From NCBI GenBank assembly GCA_038373885.1, contig JAWZYV010013174.1, forward strand, positions 682,001 to 746,000: a stretch of DNA of 64,000 nt, written 5' to 3'. The stretch is from Cheiracanthium punctorium. Taxonomy: Eukaryota; Arthropoda; Arachnida; Araneae; Cheiracanthiidae. The notes under the pieces were generated by a model. That model was not told the DNA's origin and did no database searches. It was given only the letters and a program-made list of their open reading frames with translations. Both the position numbers and the translations under genes were made by a program. This document shows positions 42,851-54,350 of the stretch, in pieces (within the stretch, counting starts at the first letter, position 1; each line of letters opens with the position of its first letter).

Positions 42851-44727
42851 CTACCGTATGATTTGTTTGCACTTTGCAAGAGCAGTAGCTCCAGCCCTCG
42901 CTCCATGCTCCCGCTTACCACTGATAACAACTGGGAATTGCTCGCTCTTGCATGCCATTTCCTTCCTCTGACGTCACTGACTCAGAATTTTACACGAAAT
43001 GGCTAGATTATTCTCGTTCTTTCTAACAAAAGAACTCTAGTGGAAAGCATTGGGATAAAAATGCAAATTTTATAAGAAATTTTAATTCTTTTTTTTCTTG
43101 TGACATTCGTACATAGTAGAGAATTACATATATTTATTCATTTTACGACATTTCGATAAGCCCAAATTTTTTGAATACAGAAACTTTAATTAATGAACTT
43201 CTTTGGCGTTGCCTTTGAACTTTAATAAACATAATTTTGGGAATGAGAGTGCGGAGTACCCTCATGTAAATATAAAAAAATATCAACTAGTTAGAATCAA
43301 AATCTATAAATATATAACACAAACTTACAACATACATGTTTAAAAAAAAACAGAAAGAAAACAGAGGTATTAAAGACATAAATTTTTTGTCAAACCGAAA
43401 CAGCTCCAAAGCTGGATGACATTGATATTTTTTCAGAAAAAGTTCCAGAGAATAAATCTACAACATTTTTCAATGAATTTGATACAATGGGATACTTGAT
43501 TATAAACTGTACCGGTAACTTTATGGAATTTTAATATTATTAGTCATTAATAATATTTTCCTCACCACTTGTAAAATACCTTCTATAGTCAAATATCATA
43601 TCGTAAATTACAATTTTAATGATTATGCTTGTAAAATGTGGCACGTTTGAAATACTTGGAGGTTGTGAGAGAAAATTCAGACAAAAAGTACTTTTCAGAT
43701 AAATAAACTATGAATTGTATTAAAAAGTTCCGTTGTTCAATAAAAAATCTTGGTTGCATTTATTTATGTAATAGTGCTTTACCAGTATAATTCAGATAAT
43801 CTAATTATAATAATGTAAATTATACAACAAATTCAGGTGTTATATATAAACCCGTTTCTGCATTGTCCATTTATTCAAACTAAACTCGTCATCGAGACCA
43901 TCAGTTATTGGAAAACTACTAAATTAAAACTTAACCACTGATATTTGAACATTTACACTTATTTTGATGGTCAAATAATATATGAAGAGAATAAAACGTT
44001 AAAATAATTGATCAATAAAAAATATTTAAATGTCACGCATAAACCCTATATTTTAATATTTGCATATTATTATTATTATTATCGTTATTGCTATTATTAT
44101 TATTTGTAATTGTATGTTTGAGAATACACTGTCATATAAAATCATTCTTCGTAAACTAATTAACAAATAAATATTTTTCAAACAGAAAAATCCTTGAGCA
44201 TTCCTAGCCTTAATTGAGTTGAAATTCTGTATTTACTTTTTCCTCCCTCTCCTGCTAAAACACTGTGCACCTCCCTCTCCTGCTATAACACTGTGCAAAT
44301 ACTGCTAGTACATTCGGCAGATTTTCGCTACCATTGATTAGATCAGAATTCTCGTACAGTGATTCATACTAGGGGTGTGGATTCCTCCTTTGATGCGAAC
44401 GAATCATTGATCAGCAAGATGAATGCTTCCATTCTTTTCGATTAAGTGAAGCAGAATTCCTACCACTGGGACAAGTGTTTTAAGTGACATACTGTTCCAC
44501 TTAAGTAGGGCTCGGAGTGTAATGCATACAGGAAGACCATGTCGTTTCAAGGAAGTAATCTTTCTCATTAGAGTGCTATCATACATAGAAGTGCTATGGC
44601 GGCAGCCAAGTTAAGTTATAATGCCTATATGCGGGCCGTGACTTTTAGAATCGTCAACAAATCAAGTTAGAAATCCATTAAAAAGAAAAAGTCCTTCATT
44701 AGTTTATTTATTTATTTTTTCATTTAT
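42851..44727. other. AT-rich stretch; one 28-bp duplication
   Basis: No TE domain found. CTCCCTCTCCTGCT.AAACA followed by CTGTGCA occurs twice in tandem at about 44242-44297. A 60-codon minus-strand frame at 44404-44586 reads like protein (LPVCITLRALLKW) but matches nothing I know. Confidence 0.45.
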
Positions 44728-45338
44728 GCAGTCTGTCCCATAACTTTACTTTGGCACAAATTTAAGGGGAGTGGGGCACATTATAAGGAACAAGAATCAC
44801 ATAGCAGTGTGAGGTCATAAACTTCGTCATCATGAAGCTGCTAATAGAGCTGTTTCACGTACGTCATTATCACTACGTCACACAACTTTTTTTGGTCAAA
44901 CATTCGTTCATTTGAGAATGGTCATTGCCCGAAAACGCGGCTTTGTATCCCTAAATATCCGAGTTGACCAAAAGAAAATTTCAGCGACGTCACGTGAAAA
45001 TACACCAAAATCACTTTGGGACAAGTTCTGAAATAATAGCGAACTTTCTGACTGTTGTTAGTTAAAAACTAATTTATGTTTCACCGAAAGCAAGTAACTG
45101 AAATTGATAATTTACAAATTCTACTTCATTACATTGATGAAATCTTTAGAGACAAGATCATTGTTTATGAAAGTTGGTTAAGAAATTAGACGAACATTTC
45201 AACAGTTTTCTCAAAGTGATTATATGAAAAAGTAAGTTAAAATGGCGTTTTTGACCCACATTGCTATGTGATTCTGATTCTTTATTATGTGCCCTATCTC
45301 CCTTAAATTATGTACCAATAGTAATGGGACACCCTATG
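44728..45338. mobile_element. mariner-type MITE with about 100-bp TIRs, copy A
   Basis: Ends carry the TGTCCCATAACT / GGGACACCC motif of many arthropod mariner elements. The first and last roughly 100 bp are inverted copies (GGGGCACATTATAAGGAACA against GGGCACATAATAAAGAATCA; both continue AGAATCACATAGCA). Internal sequence (AACAGTTTTC.CAAAGTGATTAT; GAGACAAGATCATTGTTTAT) recurs in copies B and C. Confidence 0.8.
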
Positions 45339-45364
45339 TATTCATGTAAAACAGCTGATATTTA

Positions 45365-46198
45365 CCGATATAATTATTAAAAATTACCGACGATTTGAAA
45401 AATCAATTTAAAAAAAAGGGAAAGCAATAGAAATGTGCCGTTTGTTGTATTTTGCTTATGAAACAGGGAATTTATTCACCCCCAATTTTCAAAATTAGTT
45501 ACTTAGCTCGTCAATAGATGGCGCGGCTATTCTGTACGTATTTCGTCCTATCAGATCGGTATCATTTCTACATCCCAGCGTATGCTTTGAACATGTTTTA
45601 TTCGCTGGGACAGAGTATTTTTATCGTTTTGGAGTTCCATCATCTGGACCACAGTTTTGTTGCAACAAGGCGCAGTTTTCAAAGAAAATACAATGTCAGA
45701 AACGGTCAATCAAACAATACATTGCCTTTGACAAGAAAAGCATACGAAAGTGGCGTGGATTGGCCTCCCTATTTGTCAGAGTTGACGCCATGCGATTTTT
45801 TTGGGAGGGGGGGGGTGGGATACTTGAAAGACCAGCTGTATCGTACAATCCACAAACTACAAAAATACATCTCTACTGCTTGGCATTCCAACTAAAGTGT
45901 TTGCACGAGTGTTTGCGAATTTATCCTCCGACTTTGTTACGTTGACCTTTTTATACATTTGGTCACTCACTTCGTCACGTTGTTGCTGTAAACAGTTTTT
46001 ATTTTACAAACATTGTTTTAACGTTTTTCGAAATCAGCAGCGCCATCTGTTGATGAACTTTGTAAATAATTTTGAAAATTGGTATATTAATAAATTCCCT
46101 GGTTATCTACACAGAATGCGGTAAACCGCACATTTTTATCGCTTTCCGTTTTTCTGACATTTGTTTTTCAAATCGTCGATCATTTTTGGGACACCCGG
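45365..46198 (+). mobile_element. internally deleted mariner-type transposon, 834 bp
   Basis: Long TIRs share CGACGATTTGAAAAA, then GGAAAGC.ATA.AAATGTG; the right end finishes GGGACACCCGG with TA at 46199-46200, and the left starts CCGATAT after TA (45363-45364). The interior joins the N-terminal coding part directly to the C-terminal part. Confidence 0.82.
45655..45945 (+). pseudogene. mariner-type transposase, N- and C-terminal parts fused by deletion
   Basis: FVATRRSFQRKYNVRNGQSN (first HTH region) runs via AYESG straight into VDWPPYLSELTPCDFFG and GYLKDQLYRTIHKLQ, the segment around the third catalytic Asp (SPDLTPCDFFLWGYLKD in relatives). About 200 residues with the first two Asps are missing. 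A poly-G run (about 45806-45816) disturbs the LWG position. The tail VFARVFANLSSDF (about 45896-45935) is in another frame. Confidence 0.8.
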
Positions 46199-46200
46199 TA

Positions 46201-46624
46201 TATCCAATGTGATTTGTAGCTCTTGGAAAAAATGATGCAAGAGATGGTAGAAAGAAACAAGAAATCGCAGTTCAGGATCGGAAACGTCATCGTCATCTAC
46301 CTATAATAATCATTTTAGAAGATGTAGTGAAAGTACAGTGAACTTTCCGACATGGTTTGTCAAAAGTTAAAGCATCTTTCACAGAAAGCACTTGACTAAA
46401 ATATATAGTTTAAAAATTCTATTCCATTTGATTGGTGAAATTGTAGGAGAAAATTCCATTGTTTATGAAATTCGGTTAAGAAATTTAACGAACCCTACTA
46501 CTCTTCCTCCAAAGTGATTATTAACGTGTACATGAAGCCGACATTGCTATGTGATTCTGAAATGTCTTCGCTTCCTTTACCACCGCTTACATTTTTTTCT
46601 CTGAGAGTTGCGAATCACCCTGTA
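46201..46624. mobile_element. mariner-type MITE, copy B (left half diverged)
   Basis: The right half aligns with copies A and C (GGTTAAGAAATT.AACGAA; CAAAGTGATTATTAACGTG; ATTGCTATGTGATTCTGA) and ends in CACCCTGTA. The left TIR is not clear. Confidence 0.6.
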
Positions 46625-46626
46625 TA

Positions 46627-47059
46627 CAGAGTGTCCCATAATGATTGGCCCAAAGTTGAAGAAGATGTAGGTCATGTAATAAGGATTCAGAATCATATAG
46701 CAATGTGCGGTCGAAAACATCATCTTCATGTAGCTTGTAAAAACAAATTTAACAGCAGTGCTGAAATAATAGGGAAATTTCGGACCATTGTTCGTTAATA
46801 ACTAATGTATCTTTCGCAGAAAATACGTGACTAAATAGTTTTAAAAAAATCTATGTCATTTGACATTTTTGGAGACGAGACTATTGTCTATGTCACTTTG
46901 TTAAGAAATTAGACAAGCAATTCAACTCTTTTCCCAAAGTGATTATCAATAGGTAATGGAACACAGCGTTTTTGACCCCACATCGCTATGCGATTCTGAC
47001 TGCTTATTATGTGCCGTACCTCCTCTTTAAATTTGTACAAATCCTTATAGGACACCCTG
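46627..47059. mobile_element. mariner-type MITE, copy C, 433 bp
   Basis: Starts CAGAGTGTCCCATAATGATT after TA and ends, inverted, with CAGGGTGTCCTATAAGGATT. About 100-bp TIRs include CACATAATAAGC..TCAGAATC. It aligns with copy A internally. Confidence 0.85.
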
Positions 47060-47172
47060 CATATAGTATCACTCGGGTACCATTTCTTCGCATAGTAGAA
47101 AGGGAATGTTAGACTCTAACACGTGCGATTGTAACTACTCCCATCGAAATGGAAACTTATAGTCTAAGAGCC

Positions 47173-47854
47173 AGCGACCGCCAGACCTTCGTCATAGTAT
47201 AAAAGCTGAAACTTTCTCTGCGCATACCCCCCAACAGAGGTAGGAACAATGGGCCATTATAAAGTTTGGATGATCGTGGCTTCGTCAGGTAACAGGTGGC
47301 AAAGGTGTATAAAATTGCCGAAAATTTCGTCATTTCATAAAGCTTAATTTTTTTATATGTTCTTCTTCGCAGTACTAGAAATCACTTTATCCCTTGCCAG
47401 ACACTTTTCCATCGTGGCAAACCCCCGCCAGACAACCTCAAAGTCATGGAAAACTGTTGTGTTCGTAATCTCCCGCGACGAAGTACGTCAAGCTGTCACA
47501 AAATGCCAAGCACATTTTGTACTGCTACTTCTGAACTTTCTTGCCGCGCACTCGTAATAGAATTACGTTTTTCAAGACTTTGAGGTTGTCTGGCGGGGGT
47601 TTGCCACGATGGAAAAGTGTCTGGCAAGAGATAAAGTGATTTCTAGTACTGCGAAGAAGAACCTATTAAAAAATTAAGATTTATGAAATGACGAAATTTT
47701 CGGCAATTTTATACACCTTTGCTACCTGTTACCTGACAAAGCCACGATCATCCAAACTTTAGAGTGGCCGATGGTTCCTACCTCTGTTGGGGGGTATGCG
47801 CAGAGAAAGTTTCAGCTTTTATAGTGTGACGAAGGTCTGGCGGTCGCTGGCTCA
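47173..47854. mobile_element. foldback element, about 275-bp arms
   Basis: The left arm (47173-47447) and right arm (47574-47854) are near-identical inverted copies starting GAGCCAGCGACCGCCAGACC; shared landmarks include TTTCTCTGCGCATACCCCCC, GAAAATTTCGTCATTTCATA and GTCTGGCGGGGGTTTGCCAC. The loop is about 126 bp. No clear TSD was found. Arms this similar suggest a young insertion or gene conversion. Frames inside (for example 47357-47557) are spurious. Confidence 0.93.
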
Positions 47855-48659
47855 TGCTCTACTAAAAAATGATGACAAAATTATTTGAATTACGGTCACT
47901 AATATGTTGGAATGATATGAGACTGCAAAACTATGACGCAAAAACTCAGTCAGTCTACTTTACATTCTGAAAAGGATAAATTTCAGGTTCTGTAGACGCA
48001 ATTATCGATATTCTTCGATCGATTATCGCTATATCGAGAGAAACTTACAAAATAGGGGAAAGACAGCTGTTACAGAACTAAAAAATATTCAAATCTCTAA
48101 GGGCGTAGAAAAACGTATCATATTGCTGAAATGAACTGATGTGAACGTAAATATTGCAATGACAAACTGAGTCGGAGGCAAAAAAATAAATAAATAAATA
48201 AAAAATCTAAATATTAAAAGTCCAGTTCCTAACGCTTCCGAGATCAACTCATCGCTCCCGGTGCATCTGTCATCTGCGGCCATGTTGAAATTTTGATAAA
48301 AACGAAATTTTTATCTCTAACTAAAAGCAAAAACTTTTTGTACAGTTCGAAACATCTCTAAAAAATTAACCTTTTTGAACTTGCAGCTACTTTCAACTCT
48401 AAATATCTCCTTGAAAAAGTAAACACGGAAGAGAAGCAAACGATTCATTCTTTGAGAAAAAAAGCACCGAACATAATCTCTCGCGTAGATCGATGAACTT
48501 GCACAACCAAAGCTAAACTGGATAACTGTACTTCACCTGGATAACAGTACTTCACCTTGATCGTAAGTTTAGCCTTGGCACAACACTTAAATATCTATCT
48601 GTAAGAATTCTTTAATAGAAATTTGCAACGTAAACGTATATTGTTATTGTTTTAGGACG
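47855..48659. other. AT-rich stretch, no gene seen
   Basis: Contains an (AAAT)n run at about 48182-48204. Otherwise nothing recognised. Confidence 0.5.
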
Positions 48660-49200
48660 TCGGGCTTTTTCTTTTTCATTGCTCTCACCGGAGTGTTTTT
48701 AAATGTTAACGGCGTGACACTTGTGAAATCGTATTTTAAAAGTGTTTGAGTGTTTTAGATTGTTTATTTTGTTATCGTTGTAAGCGTTTATTTTGAATTC
48801 GCTTAACCGGATGGATTTTGATTTCAACGTTGTTGGATCGTGACTTTTATTTCGATTGTTGTGGGACATTTTCATAAGCATTTATTTAATTTTGAATTAG
48901 TTTAACCGGATGGATTTTGATTTCAACGTTGTTGGATCGTAACTTTTATTTAGATTGTTTTGGGGCATTTGTTTTCTTCTTGTCGTAAATCCAGAAGCGT
49001 TTGTTTAATTTTGGATTTATTTTTGTGGGATTTTTTTTAACTTCTTAAAAAAGTTGCCATTGGCTCTCTTCAGTTGAAAAGCCGCAGTGTTTTTAAACGT
49101 TAAAGGTGTTTAAATGTAGTGTTTTTGTGAAAACTTATTTTAATGGACTTTGATTTCAACGTTGTTGTATCATAGCTTTTATTCAGGTTAATTTGATGGC
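48660..49200 (+). repeat. imperfect tandem duplication, three partial copies
   Basis: ATGGATTTTGATTTCAACGT then TGTTGGATCGT recurs at about 48811 and 48910 (99-bp offset) and in diverged form (GGACTTTGATTTCAACGTTG) at about 49146. The leading GGAGTGTTTTTAAATGTTAA block reappears near 49090, so a larger unit was duplicated after a smaller one. Confidence 0.8.
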
Positions 49201-49289
49201 GTTTATTTTGTTTTTATTTTAAATGTAAATCTATAATTACTAACCGTCAAGCAGTCCAGCATCGCTGGCCGTGAAAATACGCTTTATGC

Positions 49290-49345
49290 GTCTATGCAGT
49301 AGCGTAGCCAGGATTTGAATTCGGAGGGGCGGGGGGAGACTGGGC
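49290..49345 (+). repeat. hAT-type terminal fragment
   Basis: CAGTAGCGTAGCCAGGATTT followed by a G-rich tract (GGAGGGGCGGGGGGAG), as in the hAT-type MITEs at 6795 and 27616. No partner end found. Confidence 0.5.
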
Positions 49346-49599
49346 ATCAAATTGGAAACTAAGTTGAATTGTAAATTAAGTATCAAATTGTAAGCTAACT
49401 AAAGGCTGTGTTCGCGTTGCAGCAGGAAGACTGGACTCTGTTTGTAGTAGCTGCATAGGTATTAGTGATAAATGACTGTTAGAACACAGACATGTAGACG
49501 GGGATATGTATCAGGTGCGGTCGCTGCACACGGCCCGCGCGAGTGGGCATACTGAATTAAAAAAATATTTACGATTGCGGAGAAACTATTGAGTTTTTA

Positions 49600-49950
49600 T
49601 TCAGCTGGTCGCCAAAGGCGAGCGGCCTGTAGATTGCACATTTTTTTTTCGAAGTGGCACGTTGGCGGACCAGGTGGTCGCCGAAGGCGAGTAGTCTGTA
49701 GGCTGCACTTTTTAATTGTAAAGAGGCCGTCGGCGGACCATCTGGTCGCCAGGTGCAGCCGTCTCGGAAACGTGTGAAAGCGGCCTGTGCGTTGCATAGG
49801 CTGGACATGAAGCGGTCGGACCAGTTGATTGCTGAAGGCAGACGGCCCGTAGGTTGTAAATTTCGGTCGCGAAGAGGCCCGTGTGCCGTAGGTTGCACAA
49901 GCCAGTAGCGAAGCGGCCATCGGCGGCCAAAACTGGTCGCCGAAGGCATC
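49600..49950. repeat. GC-rich degenerate minisatellite
   Basis: Repeats of TGGTCGCCGAAGGCGAG, CTGTAGGTTGCAC and GAAGCGGCC..CGGCGGACCA with a period of about 70-110 bp, four to five diverged units. Much richer in GC than its flanks. Long minus-strand frames (49569-49949, 49597-50091) arise because stops are scarce; their shared RLLAFGDHLVRQ-like peptide simply mirrors the repeat. Confidence 0.85.
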
Positions 49951-50496
49951 TAGTAAATAAATAAATAAATAAAATACATGCCTGACGGCCAATAGATTTA
50001 TCCGGCTCTGAGGGACATAATTATTAGAAGGCCCAGAACTTAGGACAATATGATGGCTATTGGAAGGCTCAGTACTTGAAACAACAAGCAAATATCATAC
50101 AAACAAAACCATTACCATTACTAGGCAATAAAACCATATTATAAGCCCCAAAGCATTAGGAACAAAGATGCGGATTCTTGCCCCGTTTGATGAAGATATA
50201 CCTTTCATATTTAATTACCTATTTTTGCTGTAAAGAATAAAAGTTTCATTGAAGTCTTACTAAAAGCCATAGAATTTGGTAAAAATCAAATGATGCTCTA
50301 TGAAACACTTTAGTTTTAACTCTATTGAGAACTTATATATCAGGACTTGAGGCATATGTTAACGAAGTATGACTTTTCAAGACACTGATACTTGGCATTG
50401 AAAAAAAAAATAGCATTTAACATGGAAAGTACTCGGAAAGAGTAGCAATTGAACATAAGTAAACGAATACTCCTATGAAAGTATTACGGAATCGTT

Positions 50497-50612
50497 GTTT
50501 TTTTTTTGGTTTTTTTTTTTTCTTTTAAAGGGCGTGAACTTGCCGATGAGGCATTGTCTCTTGCAACTGCCCGAAGTTGTGGCCATTTTATTATGAGGGT
50601 ATTAAAACTTTC
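50497..50612 (-). mobile_element. SINE family 1, truncated copy
   Basis: Minus strand: CCTCATAATAAAATGGCCAC, then AACT.CGGGC...GCC(C)TTTAAAAGAAAAAAAAAA. This matches the 3' half of the SINE at 22144-22370 (CCTCCATAATAAAATGGCCA and the poly-A tail). Confidence 0.7.
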
Positions 50613-51554
50613 ACCCCCTTTTTTTAACATAAAAATAATTATCTAAAATTATTGATTTAAAATGTAACAAATAATGTATCAATAAAATGTATCAATCCTA
50701 TGTTTAGTCGCAGCTTGTTTGTAATTAAAAACTTGTTTAATATCCTTTGTTTGAAATTAATGTAAAAAAATACATCAATAAATTAGCACGACACCACCTG
50801 ACTCCATGGAAGAACCCAGAAAAAAAGAATTTTGAATATCGATAATTTCGTCTGCAGAACGTGAAGTTTATTTTTTTCAGATCGTAAAGTAGACTTTTTT
50901 GCGTCATAATTTAGCAGTCTCATATCATACCAACATATTAGGGGCCGTAATTAAAATTATTTTGATTTCATTTTTTGAGATTCCATTTCGGACCTGTTAT
51001 TGACTAACAATGGTCCCAAATTTCTCTAATTAAATTTAACTGACAGAGACTTTGTGTATCTGTTTTTGTTAAACTAATTTTACATTACATACTTTAGAGA
51101 TTGTTATTATAGTAAATGAAAATTTTCCAGTTCATAATGCAGTTCATAATAAAAAAAAGGAAAATTTAATTATACTCCACCAGTATTGAAAGTGCTGATA
51201 GCAAATCAACCTCACATAAAGACAAATAATAATTTTGGAGCACGGACAACTTTGCAAGTGGGTTTCATTTTGAGTTTTGTGTCATGTCCACCACCGCGGA
51301 TCTTTACCCCATTAGATGGTAATTCGGGGCAAAGATCCGAAAATACCAAAATCTGTAAAAGTCACTCCCAGTTTTTATGTATTATATTTTACATAAAAGT
51401 GATCATCTGAGATGACAAATAAAGGTTTAAGCTATATTCTAATAAAAAGAGTTAGGTTCATAACTAGTTGCAATTTTGCAGAAATGATTTATAATTCAAA
51501 ATCGCGGAAAAATTAATAACCACTACAACCTGTAAATCTAAAATAAAATAATTG
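50613..51554. other. AT-rich stretch, no gene seen
   Basis: A 74-codon plus-strand frame (51186-51410) shows no known motif. Confidence 0.5.
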
Positions 51555-51557
51555 AAA

Positions 51558-51790
51558 ATTTATAAAATAACACACATTAAAGTTACTTGTCAAGCCAGAC
51601 ACGTGTTTCGATAGAAAAAATTTTGGTCTTCCTCAGTAGCAGTCGCCCATTCACAGACTGAGACAGGGCACGAAGAGTTCTTTCTGTTCCAGTCTGTGAC
51701 TGGAAGACCGCTACCAATGAAGACTGATTGTTTTTTGATCGAAATACCTGTATGGCTTGACAAGTAACTCTTATGTGTATTATTTCACAA
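51558..51790. repeat. inverted repeat, about 85-bp arms, possible Penelope-like
   Basis: AGTTACTTGTCAAGCC (left) and its complement on the right; arms extend outward through ATAACACACATTAA / TTATGTGTATTAT and inward through TTTCGAT and GTCTTC blocks to a centre with CACAGACTGAGACAG / TTCCAGTCTGTGA. Each arm contains, read outward, GAAGACC....TCGAAACACGTG, the type of block found in Penelope-like elements. Confidence 0.65.
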
Positions 51791-52309
51791 AGTTTTAATT
51801 ATTTTTATCTTTTAAACATTTTTTTAAAAACTTGCAAATGTGTTACATCGGATAACCATATTCCACATGAACAGGACCGCTTAGGGCTATTTAATCGAAA
51901 AAATAATCTTTTATGAAAATATCGTCGCAAAAAAAGGCTTAGCTTAAAAGTTCCTATGTTCTGTTTCTATGTTTCGCCAAGTGGTTTTAGTAACAGATCA
52001 TATGAGCTGGACTCTTTTTAAACGAGATCTTGTGTGCGCCATTGTTTTTGGTAGTTCACAAACTAAACATATTCAAGTTTCTTGATTAGACTCTTATGAA
52101 CACGGTGTAAATAAAATTTGTATTAATCTATAAATCTTTTAAGCTTATATAAATGTTTAGGCTTATATAAATGGGCCAAGTTTTGTAACAATAACCTTTA
52201 GGTCAAATATCACGCATTGCTTCTATCAATTTACTGTGCAAAAAATATACATACATTTCATCCATTTGATTGTATTGTGTATTAAGGCAAAACAACACGA
52301 GGAGTATCT
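51791..52309. other. AT-rich stretch, no gene seen
   Basis: AAGCTTATATAAATG / GGCTTATATAAATG occurs twice near 52142-52170. Otherwise nothing recognised. Confidence 0.5.
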
Positions 52310-52475
52310 GTCTAAGGAGGGGTGCATTAGTAAGAGGAGTTTTAATGGGTTCTAATGCGTATTCACGTTACATCTGGAGAAAACCACCCGAAACTCCAGG
52401 CGACGACGGGCCCGAACCTGGGACAATCATGCATCAGTCATGTTCAGAGTCTTTATCCACTGGCATGGTGGAGCC
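52310..52475 (-). mobile_element. SINE family 2, copy with tRNA-like head
   Basis: Minus strand: head with CCAGTGGATAAAGACT (box A region, about 52447-52468) and CAGGTTCGGGCCCG (box B, 52406-52419), then CTGGAGTTTCGGGTGGTTTT and the shared core (plus strand TTCTAATGCGTATTCACGT). Box B GGTTCGGGCCC fits the Pol III consensus. TSD not resolved. Confidence 0.7.
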
Positions 52476-52480
52476 TTGTC

Positions 52481-53690
52481 TATCTGATACATATGGAGAA
52501 GATATATATTAGATTATCAGTTAATGCATGATTATTGAATAGAAGGCTTATAAAACCAGAAATTTCTGACTGAACCCGATTTTCAGTCAGAAAGAACTGT
52601 GGCGTTTATAGGCTGCCATTATTAGTTCATTTTTAAACATCTTGAAATCTGTCATATTTAAAATAAAACATAATCAAATATATTTTGGTAAGACTTGATA
52701 TTTTTATAAAATTCAAATACAACACTTTTGATAGGATATTATATATGCTAATTATTTTGAATCAGGCTATGAATTTCACGCAATCATTTTCATTTATTTA
52801 AATGGCAATTTTTTTTTCGTCATTCCCAATTATATAAATGAAATTTCCAATGAACAAAGATTTAGTTATCAATACGAAAGAGATATAAATAGTATGTAAA
52901 TATCATAAAATCAGATTTTTCGAATTTTTAAAAACATTTTTCTCTAAATTTTAATACGTTCCTTTGCAATAATTAAGGTGTTATTACCCTAAAAAGGAAA
53001 TTACAATAATCTTTATGCAAACGTTTTGCCAACTCTGGCCTAATATTTCACATAAATTAAAATACTAATTCAGAAAGCCCTCTTTGATTTGCTTTAATAT
53101 TTAAGAAGAATAAAGCATAATTAGAAACATAAAACAAAGGTACTTGATACGCTAGTGACTTAAAATATTTGAATGCTATTCTTTTTGTTTTCATCTTTGC
53201 TTTTAAAATTAATGCAGGCAAATAATCCTATCATTTTTCAGCCTGAAACTTAGCCGCGGAAAATACAAATGTGTGTTAGATGTGATGTCAGGTCCGGAAA
53301 AAGATTGTCATTGTTTTCAATTTGTTGACAGCGTTAGTGAGAAATGACATATATTAGGCAGCTAATTACTGCGATTTTATGCACATGTCTTCATTGTTAG
53401 ACGTGTTTATAGGTGATTTTAGAAAGGGTAATGAATTCTATAAAAGCGTAGTCGTGGCTACAAATATAAGGTAGTTATTTCATTATATTTTTTCGATGTT
53501 GAAAATTTATTTAAATTGGTCCTTTTCTTATTGTTGCCTTTTGTTTCTGCGAAAAGCAGAAATGAAATTTTTAAGAAGTAAGATTTTGAAAGAATGTAAA
53601 TAGCAAATATTTTGTTTAAAGCTTACTCATATAAACCACTGATTGAAAATGTGTAATATTTAGTGATTAAAAAAAATCATTTTGGGCAGG
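52481..53690. other. AT-rich stretch, no gene seen
   Basis: No coding, RNA or repeat structure recognised. Confidence 0.5.
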
Positions 53691-54350
53691 CTTCAGAGTA
53701 CGGAAAACTTAGAACGATCATAAATAGACATTTGCTAGGAGAAGTGAAAGAAATCTGCTAGCACCGCAGAGGTAAACCGCTAGAAAACTATCTCACTGCC
53801 ATAGCGAAGCCTTGAGCTATCTTGATATGCAGCTCAAGTCATGTGTCTTGCATTTCCTCCACGCACCCTCTCACGTCATTGTGAAGGTAATACACTTCGC
53901 TGGCTCTATGCGAAGATCTTAGTGAAAATGGAAGGATAATTTTTGCTGATTTCTCTTCAGGGATCTTACTTCCTCGAATTGGAATAGATTCAGGATGTAC
54001 GAAAAACTACAACCATAACACAATATTTTCTAGCAGAAGACCAAAAATGTCCGAAACAGACGAAAAGTATTCTGATAAGTGCATTTTCGGTTTAAACACA
54101 GGGTAAACCGCCTGAAAGGTATCTCACTATCGCAGCGAAGCTTTGAGTTACTTTTATATGTATCCCTAATGTCTTGCATTTTACCAATGCGTCCTTGCTC
54201 ACGGTGTCATGATAATGCTCTTCGTTAGGGTCTGTGCGAAGACAAAGGCAAAACGCCAGACCAAGGGACCCTGCTATCGGAAAACGCAGGCAGATCTTTT
54301 GTTGATTTCTATTCAGGCATCAGTAGGTTTGTTGGAATAATTGGAATGCG
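53691..54350 (+). repeat. diverged tandem duplication, period about 333 bp
   Basis: GGTAAACCGC, TATCTCACT.(C/T)C, AGCGAAGC.TTGAG and GTCTTGCATTT recur about 333 bp apart (near 53771 and 54104), as do CTTCG....CTCTATGCGAAGA / GGTCTGTGCGAAGA and TTGATTTCT.TTCAGG. Identity is moderate. Confidence 0.75.

Noticed and set aside
44267..44300. CACTGTG motifs as a second Transib end
   Set aside because: They are part of a 28-bp tandem duplication; no inverted partner.
49569..50091. 126- and 164-codon minus-strand frames as a repeat protein gene
   Set aside because: They follow the degenerate minisatellite in more than one frame, with no domain and no regulatory context.
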